DNA of 5,932 bases from CAZDUS01 sp964535015 (GTDB lineage: Bacteria; Verrucomicrobiota; Kiritimatiellia; CAIKKV01; CAITUY01). The notes below the pieces were generated by a model. It ran no database searches and had not been told where the DNA came from. It saw only the letters and a program-made list of their open reading frames with translations. This document shows positions 1-5,869 of the stretch, piece by piece. The stretch is taken from contig CAZHRU010000129.1 in assembly GCA_964535015.1 (NCBI GenBank), positions 1 to 5,932 on the forward strand, read 5' to 3'. A program made the translations under genes and the position numbers. How positions within the stretch are numbered: position 1 is the first letter of the stretch; every line of letters begins with the position of its first letter.

Positions 1-162
1 CAGCATCCCGGAACGCGGTGTAATTCCGCGGCGGTCCCGCCGCTGTAATCGGGGAGTTGGTTTCACAGGGCGCAAGCCCGCCACTGTGCCGACGGTTTAT
101 GACCGATCGACACGGGAAGGTCCGTGACACCAGCGCCGATCCGAGAGCCAGAAGACCTGCTG
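1..162 (+). promoter_or_regulatory. Cobalamin (B12) riboswitch aptamer
   Basis: This is the leader RNA of cobT; it binds a cobalamin and lowers expression when B12 is plentiful. Conserved aptamer blocks appear in order: GGAACGCGGTG-AAT followed by CCGCGG and the CCGCCGCTGTAA block (about 10-49), GCCACTG (80-86), GGGAAGG (114-120), and the B12 box AGCCAGAAGACCTGC (146-160). The first five bases, CAGCA, can pair with TGCTG at 158-162 to close helix P1, so the aptamer is essentially complete although P1 may extend left of the window. The box has A where the commonest consensus has G (CAGAAGACC rather than CAGGAGACC), a tolerated variant as far as I know. A 65-codon reading frame crossing this RNA is not a gene. 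Confidence 0.95.
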
Positions 163-219
163 AACACTGCGGAACTGTTACAGGAATCCGATGGAAAAGG
201 GTTCCGGTCGACCTGTTTT

Positions 220-238
220 GGGTCCGCCGGGACCCTTT
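220..238 (+). terminator. Leader hairpin, probable riboswitch expression platform
   Basis: A perfect 6-bp GC-rich stem, GGGTCC (220-225) with GGACCC (230-235) around a GCCG tetraloop, is followed by only three T residues before the cobT ribosome-binding site (GAAAGG, 245-250). It lies between the B12 aptamer and cobT, where the OFF-state structure is expected. The short T run makes it a weak intrinsic terminator. It may act instead by occluding the nearby ribosome-binding site. An upstream pair, CGGAAC (170-175) with GTTCCG (201-206), could form an alternative fold. The regulatory role is inferred from position. Confidence 0.45.
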
Positions 239-260
239 GCCATTGAAAGGATAGAAATTG

Positions 261-1319
261 ATGAACCTGTTACAGAAAACTCTGGAGTCCATCACCCCCG
301 TCAACCGCAACCTCACTCCGGCCATCCAGGCCCACCTCGATGACCTGACCAAACCGCAAGGCAGCCTCGGACGTCTCGAGGAAATCGCCATGCAGTATTG
401 CCTGGCCGCCCACACTCCCACACCCCGCCTCGGCAAGATGCGAATCTACTGCTTCGCCGGCGATCACGGCGTCGCGGACGAAGGCGTTTCCGCCTTCCCC
501 AAGGCCGTCACTCCCCAGATGGTCCACAACATGCTCGCCGGCGGCGCCGCCATTAACGTCTTCGCCCGGCACGTTGGCGCCGAACTGCGCGTCGTGGATA
601 TGGGGGTCGACGCCGATTTCGCCAATGCGCCCGGACTCATCCATCGCAAAATCAAACGCGGCACCGCAAACATTGCCCAAGGCCCCGCCATGTCACTCTC
701 CGATCTCACCCTCGCCCTGGAGGCCGGGATCACCCTCGCCGCCGATGCCGCCACCGAAGGGGTCACCCTCCTGGGCACAGGAGAAATGGGCATCGCCAAC
801 ACCACCCCGGCCACTGCCCTCTTCGCCGCCTACCTTGGCATCGCCCCCGCCGAAATTACCGGTCGCGGCACCGGCCTGACGGATGATGGCCTTCGCCACA
901 AGCAGACCATCATTGAGAAAGCCCTTGCCGTTAACCGGACGGATTCCAACTCCCCCTTGAAAACGTTGTCCAAACTGGGCGGTTTTGAAATCGCCGGCAT
1001 CACCGGCCTTATCCTGGGTTCCGCCTCCCGGCATATCCCCGTGGTCGTCGATGGGTTCATCTCCACGGCCGGGGCATTGGCCGCCATGCGGGTCCACCCT
1101 GATGTCGCTCCCTACCTCTTCTTCAGCCACCTCTCCAAGGAACAGGGCCACCGCATCATCATGGACCGGCTCGCTATCCGGCCCATTCTCGACCTCAACC
1201 TGCGCCTCGGCGAAGGCACCGGTGCCGCCCTTGCCATGAACCTCATCGCGGCCGCCATCAAAATGGTCAACGAAATGGCAACCTTCAGTTCCGCCCACGT
1301 CAGCAACCGCGACGAGTAA
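261..1319 (+). CDS. cobT: Nicotinate-nucleotide--dimethylbenzimidazole phosphoribosyltransferase
   Basis: This cytosolic enzyme of the nucleotide-loop assembly pathway transfers phosphoribose from nicotinate mononucleotide to a benzimidazole base, giving the alpha-ribazole phosphate that becomes the lower ligand of cobalamin. The protein has 352 residues, the usual family length, and appears intact. Visible hallmarks are TKPQGSLGRLE (30-40), CFAGDHGVADEGVSAFP (64-80), GTGEMGIANTTPA (172-184) and RLGEGTGAA (315-323). Glu318 in the last motif matches the catalytic Glu317 of the Salmonella enzyme, and Glu175 matches its Glu174. The ATG at 261 is preceded by GAAAGG (245-250). A TTG at 258 directly before it is in frame and would add one residue. 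The gene is alone on its strand and follows a cobalamin riboswitch, so repression by B12 is expected. Substrate range (DMB or another benzimidazole) cannot be read from the sequence. Confidence 0.97.
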   Translation: MNLLQKTLESITPVNRNLTPAIQAHLDDLTKPQGSLGRLEEIAMQYCLAAHTPTPRLGKMRIYCFAGDHGVADEGVSAFPKAVTPQMVHNMLAGGAAINVFARHVGAELRVVDMGVDADFANAPGLIHRKIKRGTANIAQGPAMSLSDLTLALEAGITLAADAATEGVTLLGTGEMGIANTTPATALFAAYLGIAPAEITGRGTGLTDDGLRHKQTIIEKALAVNRTDSNSPLKTLSKLGGFEIAGITGLILGSASRHIPVVVDGFISTAGALAAMRVHPDVAPYLFFSHLSKEQGHRIIMDRLAIRPILDLNLRLGEGTGAALAMNLIAAAIKMVNEMATFSSAHVSNRDE

Positions 1320-1357
1320 CCCTCACGCCGGCAGACTTGGCATCTTGACCTTATTCT

Positions 1358-2181
1358 CTATCTGTCCTGCGGAACTTCTTCAATACAGTACGCGTTCTCC
1401 CATGAACGGAGATAGACGCGTTTGCCTTCAAAGAGGGGGCTACTCCGGATCCTCTCGAGTTTGTTGCGCGCCAGTTCCTTGAGTTCGGGGCCGGGCTCAA
1501 TCACCACCGTAGTTCCGTTGTCAGAGAAAGCATAGAGTTTGCCGCCCGCCACGGCCAATGACGGGTAGAACTGGGACTGGCCGAGGTCGAACGCCTTTTC
1601 GGCAAGAACTGCGCCGGTGTCGAACTTGATGGCCGTAAGCTGCCCGCTTTGGCGCATGGCATAAACGATGTCGCCGATCACGACTGGCGAACTGAAGTAT
1701 CGGCCCTTCTTGATGGGTGTTTCCCATAGCATTTTCTTTGTGGCAGTTCCGTCTTCGTTCAACTGAACCTGCCAGGCTTGGGCCTTGGTATCATCGATGC
1801 CACAGGCGAAAATGGTGGTTCCGGAGCATACGGGCGCGTTGAATGGGAGCGAGAACATACTGTTGACCAGTTCTTTGCCGCCAAGAGTCACTGCGTTGCC
1901 GGAGGGTGTGATGAGAAGGTCGGCGGTCGCCGTGGCGAGCAGGCGAACAGGCGAACCATGCCGGGCCGCGCTCTTGGTCTGCCACAGGGATGCACCGGTG
2001 GCGGGATCAAGCGCGATTTGGTTTTCCATCGAATATTCTCTGTGGCGCTCCAGGTCAGGGGCGGAGTGGTGTTCGGAAAGATTCCGGTTCCATCGCCGCG
2101 CCATCCGGTCGTTTGTCCCGGCGCCAGGTGAATGCATGCGACCCAAAGGACGCCGACAGTGACTACCGACAAAGTTCTCAT
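1358..2181 (-). pseudogene. Broken secreted PQQ-like beta-propeller repeat protein
   Basis: Two reading frames carry parts of one protein. The first starts at the ATG at 2181 with a signal-peptide-like N-terminus (MRTLSVVTVGVLWVACIHLA), then WRGDGTGIFP and PLTWSATENIRWKT, the start of the PQQ-like family abundant in Verrucomicrobia and Planctomycetes. Near 2010-2025 sense switches to another frame: ALDPATGASLWQT, HGSPVRL, SSPVVIGDIVYA and finally RSWENAYCIEE, a normal C-terminus. Intact relatives have a first propeller blade, such as W-(G/S)-x-SPVVxGD, between these parts. It is absent here, so a frame-changing internal deletion is likelier than a one-base indel. The start ATG overlaps the SOUL stop as ATGA and lacks a clear ribosome-binding site, suggesting translational coupling. 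A residual frame open from 2146 (or from ATG 2029) could still be translated, but without a signal peptide. Substrate and role are unknown; the fold is usually extracytoplasmic. A sequencing or assembly error is the main alternative. Confidence 0.72.
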
Positions 2182-2807
2182 GGCAATGCCGTAACCGGCA
2201 ACAGGATCTCGTTCCGCCTCAGGAACCACAACGTGAACGGAGGATTGTAACGTGCCCAGACCGGGTCCCCATCAGCCACCAACCCCTGCACTTTCACCCA
2301 CTCCCGCAACCGTGCAAGATTTCTCTCGTAACGTTTCCCGCTCCAGGTCCCCGAATAGCGCACCGCCGCCATACGCCGGCCGGGAACCTCCCGTAACCGC
2401 ACCTTGTCGTCATTGGGTTCAGGTAACGTCGCCAACGTGCTAGCGGCCGGCATCATGAACGTGACCGACCAGCGGTTGCTGACCGCCGTCTGCCCCACCG
2501 GCGCCGTCATGGCAATCTTCCTGCCTGAACGTTCCTGCCCCACGGGGGCCGTCATCGCAATCTCTCTCCTGGCACGGTTCTCACCGGAAATGTACCGGAA
2601 CAGCGTGCGAAACGCCACGTTGCCCGCCTCCTCCAGACTGGCATCCACCACCGTCTCTGCGACAACCTGCGGCGCATACCGGCGCACCTGGAAATCCCCG
2701 TCCGTTTTCTCAACCGTGTAAACGGCTTCCTCCACGCCCATGGCGACACCTCCCGTGGCAAATCCCAAGCACACGATCCAAAACTTAAGACCCAGTCGTT
2801 TCATCAT
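2178..2807 (-). CDS. SOUL / heme-binding-family protein, secreted
   Basis: This 209-residue protein belongs to the SOUL (p22HBP-like) family, whose animal members bind heme or tetrapyrroles; the bacterial role is not established. After an N-terminal hydrophobic signal (about residues 4-24, possible cleavage after AMG) come YTVEKTDGDFQVRRYAP (30-46), AFRTLFRYISGEN (65-77), two copies of IAMTAPVGQ (83-91 and 98-106), WSVTFMMP (113-120), LREVPGRRMAAVRYSG (138-153) and ARYNPPFTLWFLRRNE (185-200), which cover the family signature through its C-terminus. Two adjacent ATGs start it. GGAGG five bases before the first (2807) supports that one; the second (2804) is also possible. It lies 48 bases after thiE on the same strand and its TGA overlaps the ATG of the propeller gene, so it is probably at the tail of the thi transcript. 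A link to thiamin is not implied by the family. Confidence 0.9.
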   Translation of the reverse strand: MMKRLGLKFWIVCLGFATGGVAMGVEEAVYTVEKTDGDFQVRRYAPQVVAETVVDASLEEAGNVAFRTLFRYISGENRARREIAMTAPVGQERSGRKIAMTAPVGQTAVSNRWSVTFMMPAASTLATLPEPNDDKVRLREVPGRRMAAVRYSGTWSGKRYERNLARLREWVKVQGLVADGDPVWARYNPPFTLWFLRRNEILLPVTALP

Positions 2808-2855
2808 TGTTCCCTCCCGCTAGAACTTGACTCGCATCCCTCATCCAATAGAAGT

Positions 2856-3503
2856 CTATTCCCCACCGGAAATCTGCGCCAGCAATTCCCGCGCGGCCGC
2901 CTCAGGGTCCGGCGCCGCCGTCACCGCCGTGACCAACGCAACGGTCCGTGCCCCGGCCGCCAGCAATTCCGGAATATGTCCGCGCTTGATCCCCCCCATC
3001 ACACTGAACGGCACCCGAACATGCGCCGCAATCTCCCTCAATCCCTCAACCCCCAGATACGCTCCCTCCCACCGCTTGGTGCCCGTCGGGAACAACGGAC
3101 CAATGTTGATATACGAGGCCCCCTCGGCCTGCGCCCGCACCGCTTCCGCCACCGAATGCGTTGAGACTCCAATAATCAGGTCCGCCCCGATCAACCGCGC
3201 CGCCGGTACCGGAAAATCGTCCTGCCCCAGATGTACCCCATCCGCACCCACCGCCAACGCCACATCCACCCGGTCATTTATGATCAACAGCGCACCCCGC
3301 TCCGCCGTCAAATCGCGCACCCGCCGCGCCAGTGCCACATAGTCCCGCACCGGCATCTCCTTCTCCCGCAACTGAATCAGACGCACCCCTCCCGATAACG
3401 CCGCCTGCACAATCTCAACGGTCGTGCGCCCACCCGACAACGCCTGCGATGTCACCAGGTAAAGCCCCGCCTCACGAAACCGCCTCATTCTCTCTTCATG
3501 CAT
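2856..3503 (-). CDS. thiE: Thiamin-phosphate synthase
   Basis: ThiE condenses hydroxymethylpyrimidine diphosphate with carboxythiazole phosphate to make thiamin phosphate, in the cytosol. The 215-residue TIM-barrel protein has the full set of family motifs: IQLREKE (43-49), IINDRVDVALAVGADGVHLGQDD (74-96, with the Asn-Asp pair and the Mg-binding Asp), IGVSTHS (111-117), INIGPLFPTGTK (132-143, phosphate and thiazole contacts) and VPFSVMGGI (164-172, phosphate loop). The 3503 start has no ribosome-binding site and abuts a heptamer array. The in-frame ATG at 3488 (MRRFREAG) follows the purine-rich GAAGAGAGA and may be the true start, giving 210 residues. It follows thiH on the same strand and completes the thiazole-to-thiamin-phosphate branch. 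Confidence 0.95.
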   Translation of the reverse strand: MHEERMRRFREAGLYLVTSQALSGGRTTVEIVQAALSGGVRLIQLREKEMPVRDYVALARRVRDLTAERGALLIINDRVDVALAVGADGVHLGQDDFPVPAARLIGADLIIGVSTHSVAEAVRAQAEGASYINIGPLFPTGTKRWEGAYLGVEGLREIAAHVRVPFSVMGGIKRGHIPELLAAGARTVALVTAVTAAPDPEAAARELLAQISGGE

Positions 3504-3570
3504 TCTGTAGCCCTACTCCGTAGTCTGTAGTCCGTAGTCCGTAGCCCGTAGCCCGTAGTCCCTACTCCGT
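3504..3570. repeat. Heptamer tandem array (TCCGTAG), thiH-thiE gap
   Basis: On the + strand the spacer reads as seven-base units: TCTGTAG (3504), CCCTAC with one base missing (3511), TCCGTAG (3517), TCTGTAG (3524), TCCGTAG (3531 and 3538), CCCGTAG (3545 and 3552), TCCCTAC (3559) and a partial TCCGT. The core 3517-3558 is six in-phase heptamers differing only at positions one and three. The array fills the whole gap between thiH and thiE, and the last codons and TAG stop of thiH (3562-3564) lie inside its degenerate edge. It lacks the spacer structure of CRISPR and resembles the short tandemly repeated heptamers known from several bacterial genomes. Function is unknown. Confidence 0.85.
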
Positions 3571-4695
3571 CCCGCAAAACACACGGTCCCAGTTCTTGAA
3601 CACCGGCTCCAGCCCCTTGGCACGCAATGCCATCCCCACCTCATTCACACCCCGCGGATCGTTGACGTGAAATTGCCCGCCCGATGACTCACCGCGACCT
3701 CTGTACCCACCCACCGTCGTTCTGCTTCCCGCACTCATCTTGGATATCCCCACCCCCGCAATCCCGTCACGGAACCGCGCCTGCTCGCGGGTCGAGATCA
3801 CCAGCGGCACATCCGGCAGACAAATACGGAACGCAAAAATCACCTGCGCCAGATAACGCTCCGAAATCGGAAACGCCGGCTCATAGCCGCCTTCCTGCGC
3901 GCAAACCCGCGGAAACGAGACCGTCACACCCGCCTGCCAGTACCGCTGTCGCAGGGACTTCACATGCCTAAAAAGACTGATGGTATCGTAAACCGGATCA
4001 CTGATCCCCAACAGGGTGCCCAGTCCCGCCTGACGCATCCCCCCCGCCAACACCCGGTCCGGTGCCTCCACCCGTGCCGCATAATCCCGCTTGGGCCCCC
4101 ACCGGTGCAGTTGATCATACACCACCGGATCATACGTCTCCTGATAAAGCGTCACCCCTACACATCCCGCCTCAACCAAACCACGATACTCCTCTACCGT
4201 CATCGGAAAGGCCTCAACCGTCACGGCGGCAAACTGTCTGGCCGCCTCCCTGACCGCCCCACGCAGATATTCATAGTCGGCCTTCGGCGTCCGCTCTCCC
4301 GTGAGCAACAGGATCTCCTCGAACCCAAGTTGCTTGATCGCCTCCATCTCGGCCACGTACTCACTGGGCTCCAGACGGTGCCGTGCCTGCTGACGATCGG
4401 AGGCAAACCCGCAGTAAACGCATCCGCCCGCACAGTAGTCCGACAGATAGAGCGGCGCATACAACGAAACGGTCCGCCCAAAATGAGTCCGGGTCAGCAT
4501 CGCGGCCCGTTGCGCCATCGGCTCTAAGAACGCTTCCGCCGCAGGCGAAATCAACGCCGCCAGATCACGCTCCACCGGCGTCGCGGTTTCCAGGGCCGCG
4601 CGAACATCCGTCACCGTCGCCCCATGCCCCAACTCCAGCCAAGGCGCCGGATCCAGCCACTCCGGAATCGTGTTTGTCACAGTCACACCATTCAC
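3562..4695 (-). CDS. thiH: Tyrosine lyase, 2-iminoacetate synthase (radical SAM)
   Basis: ThiH uses S-adenosylmethionine and a [4Fe-4S] cluster to cleave tyrosine to p-cresol and dehydroglycine (2-iminoacetate), which ThiG builds into the thiazole. It is oxygen-sensitive, unlike the glycine oxidase ThiO. The 377-residue length is typical. The radical-SAM motif CxxxCxxC sits at Cys88, Cys92 and Cys95 in APLYLSDYCAGGCVYCGF. Further family features are EEILLLTGE (125-133), VTLYQETYD, LGTLLGISD, VSFPRVCAQEGG and the C-terminal GISKMSAGSRTTVGGY block before NDPRG. The start is GTG at 4695, preceded by GAGGGG (4699-4704), which overlaps the thiG TGA; the two genes are seven bases apart and probably translationally coupled. 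GTG codons at 4686 and 4680 are possible later starts. Confidence 0.96.
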   Translation of the reverse strand: MNGVTVTNTIPEWLDPAPWLELGHGATVTDVRAALETATPVERDLAALISPAAEAFLEPMAQRAAMLTRTHFGRTVSLYAPLYLSDYCAGGCVYCGFASDRQQARHRLEPSEYVAEMEAIKQLGFEEILLLTGERTPKADYEYLRGAVREAARQFAAVTVEAFPMTVEEYRGLVEAGCVGVTLYQETYDPVVYDQLHRWGPKRDYAARVEAPDRVLAGGMRQAGLGTLLGISDPVYDTISLFRHVKSLRQRYWQAGVTVSFPRVCAQEGGYEPAFPISERYLAQVIFAFRICLPDVPLVISTREQARFRDGIAGVGISKMSAGSRTTVGGYRGRGESSGGQFHVNDPRGVNEVGMALRAKGLEPVFKNWDRVFCGTE

Positions 4696-4702
4696 ACACC
4701 CC

Positions 4703-5473
4703 TCACGCCAGAAACGCCGTCAATGGACTCGTTGCCACCGCCACCTGACTGCGCGTCATCAATCCCGCCCGCCGCGCCGCCATCCCCGCCTGCACTGCCG
4801 CCGCAAACGCCGCCGCCATGGCCACGGGATCACCCGCCGCCGCAATCGCACTATTGACCAGCACCGCCCCGCACCCCATCTCCATCGCCGCCGCCGCCTC
4901 CGAAGGAGCCCTCAACCCCGCATCCACGATCACCGGCACACGACTGTCCTCAATGATCATCCGGATCATTTCCGCCGTGGCAATCCCATGCCCCGTCCCG
5001 ATCGCCGACCCCAGCGGCATCACCGCCGCGCAACCCACATCCTCCAATCGCTTTGCCAGCACCGGATCCGCCGGCATGTACGGCAACACCACAAACCCCT
5101 CCTTCGCCAGCGTCCGACACGCCTCATACGTCTCTATCGGATCCGGCATCAGATGGTGCGGGTTGGGATGGATCTCCACCTTCACAAACCGGCTCCCGGA
5201 CAATTCACGCCCCAGCATGGCCGCCCGCACCGCCTCGGCCGCGTTGCGTGCCCCCGATGTGTTCGGCACCAGCGTCACCCCCATCTCCAGCAAGGGGCCC
5301 AGTAAATCGTCCGATGGCCGCTCAGAATTGAACCGCCGCAACGCCACCGTCACCAGTTCGGCCCCCGAGGCACGAATCGCCTCCAACATGATATCCACGG
5401 AGGAAAACTTTCCCGTCCCCACCAGCAACCGCGAACTGAATTCCTGATCACCCAATTTCAATTTCTCTTCCAT
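4703..5473 (-). CDS. thiG: Thiazole synthase
   Basis: ThiG condenses deoxyxylulose 5-phosphate, dehydroglycine and ThiS-thiocarboxylate sulfur into the thiazole phosphate of thiamin. From the ATG at 5473 the protein has 256 residues, the family norm, and starts MEEKLKLGDQEFSSRLLVGTGK as family members do. Motifs are VTVALRRFN (41-49), PNTSGARNAAEAVRAA (70-85), FVKVEIHPNPHHLMPDP with Lys98 as the Schiff-base lysine, MPLGSAIGTGHGIA, VIVDAGLRAPSEAA and AVLVNSAIAAAGDPVAMA. A longer frame from the ATG at 5500 adds MVNVAREGG, but that ATG is inside a tandem repeat with no ribosome-binding site, whereas 5473 has GGGAGGG just upstream. It works with ThiH, directly downstream, with which it forms a complex in known systems. 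Confidence 0.97.
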   Translation of the reverse strand: MEEKLKLGDQEFSSRLLVGTGKFSSVDIMLEAIRASGAELVTVALRRFNSERPSDDLLGPLLEMGVTLVPNTSGARNAAEAVRAAMLGRELSGSRFVKVEIHPNPHHLMPDPIETYEACRTLAKEGFVVLPYMPADPVLAKRLEDVGCAAVMPLGSAIGTGHGIATAEMIRMIIEDSRVPVIVDAGLRAPSEAAAAMEMGCGAVLVNSAIAAAGDPVAMAAAFAAAVQAGMAARRAGLMTRSQVAVATSPLTAFLA

Positions 5474-5477
5474 CCCA

Positions 5478-5484
5478 CCCTCCC
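5478..5484 (-). promoter_or_regulatory. Ribosome-binding site deciding the thiG start
   Basis: GGGAGGG on the - strand contains GGAGG five bases before the ATG at 5473. It lies between the heptamer array and the gene, so it selects 5473 over the upstream in-frame ATG at 5500, which overlaps the array. Confidence 0.75.
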
Positions 5485-5490
5485 TAGCCA

Positions 5491-5612
5491 CATTCACCAT
5501 TCACCATCCCCGCATCCACCATTCACCAGTCACCATTCACCATCCCCGCATCCACCATTCACCAGTCACCATTCACCATCCCCGCATCCACCATTCACCA
5601 GTCACCATTCAC
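5491..5612. repeat. 36-bp tandem repeat built from heptamers, thiS-thiG gap
   Basis: Three perfect 36-bp copies occupy 5505-5540, 5541-5576 and 5577-5612, with two more GTGAATG heptamers at 5491-5504. Read on the - strand, each copy is GTGAATG, GTGACTG, GTGAATG, GTGGATG and the octamer CGGGGATG, so a 7-bp period is nested in the 36-bp period. The array takes up nearly all of the gap, from 8 bases after the thiS stop to 17 bases before the thiG start. All three - strand frames through a copy hit TGA, so it is not a coding fusion of thiS and thiG. There are no unique spacers, so it is not CRISPR. Copy identity implies recent expansion. Confidence 0.95.
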
Positions 5613-5620
5613 CCCACCTG

Positions 5621-5821
5621 TCACCCACCGCCCATGAACGTCAGCACTTCCACCACATCGCCTTCCTTCAGGCAGAACCCCTCCCGATCCGGCTTCGGTA
5701 TGATCCGGTCATTGACCATCGCCGCCACATGGTCGGCATTCGCCGTGAGTTCCGCCAGAAGTCCCCCAAGGGTTCCATCCCCGCTGTGGTCATACTCCGT
5801 GCCATTCAATCGCAGTTTCAT
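5621..5821 (-). CDS. thiS: Sulfur carrier protein ThiS
   Basis: ThiS is a small ubiquitin-like protein whose C-terminal glycine is adenylated (by ThiF or a MoeB-like enzyme) and then thiocarboxylated, delivering sulfur to ThiG. The 66-residue protein shows the beta-grasp pattern: MKLRLNGTEYD at the start, a central helix GGLLAELTANADHVAAMVNDRII, then EGFCLKEGDVVEVLTFMGGG, ending in the Gly-Gly required for activation, here three glycines. GGAGG at 5832-5836, ten bases before the ATG, directly follows the T-tract of the riboswitch terminator. It is the first gene of the thi operon in this window and so the most directly TPP-controlled. Confidence 0.95.
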   Translation of the reverse strand: MKLRLNGTEYDHSGDGTLGGLLAELTANADHVAAMVNDRIIPKPDREGFCLKEGDVVEVLTFMGGG

Positions 5822-5839
5822 CAGACCGCATCCTCCAAT

Positions 5840-5863
5840 AAAAAAAGCGCCCGACCAGGCGCT
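5840..5863 (-). terminator. Intrinsic terminator of the TPP riboswitch
   Basis: On the - strand AGCGCC (5858-5863) pairs with GGCGCT (5846-5851) around a six-base TGGTCG loop, followed by a run of seven T (5840-5846, the first also part of the stem). It lies between the TPP aptamer and the thiS ribosome-binding site, so it is the probable expression platform that ends transcription when TPP is bound. Which upstream segment forms the antiterminator was not resolved. Confidence 0.88.
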
Positions 5864-5869
5864 CTTCCC

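Noticed and set aside
57..254. 65-codon open frame on the + strand before cobT
   Set aside because: It runs through the conserved B12 aptamer and the leader hairpin; no protein-like features and no ribosome-binding site.
270..1306. Several long open frames opposite and out of phase with cobT
   Set aside because: GC-rich shadows of a complete, well-conserved cobT; their translations are low-complexity Gly/Pro/Ala/Arg-rich.
1320..1357. Terminator between the convergent genes
   Set aside because: No stem with a following T-run could be found in the 38 bases.
2847..2860. Perfect 14-bp palindrome (AATAGA-AG-TCTATT) over the thiE stop
   Set aside because: Too AT-rich and short for a stable hairpin, no T-tract; cannot be told from chance as an operator.
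2827..3342. 171-codon + strand frame opposite thiE
   Set aside because: Antisense shadow of thiE, Ser/Pro/Ala/Arg-rich, no family motif.
4670..5447. Two + strand frames of about 210 codons opposite thiG
   Set aside because: Antisense to thiG, one extremely Arg/His-rich; composition artefact.
5491..5612. CRISPR array
   Set aside because: The 36-bp unit length is CRISPR-like, but copies are directly contiguous without unique spacers and consist of heptamers; no cas genes.
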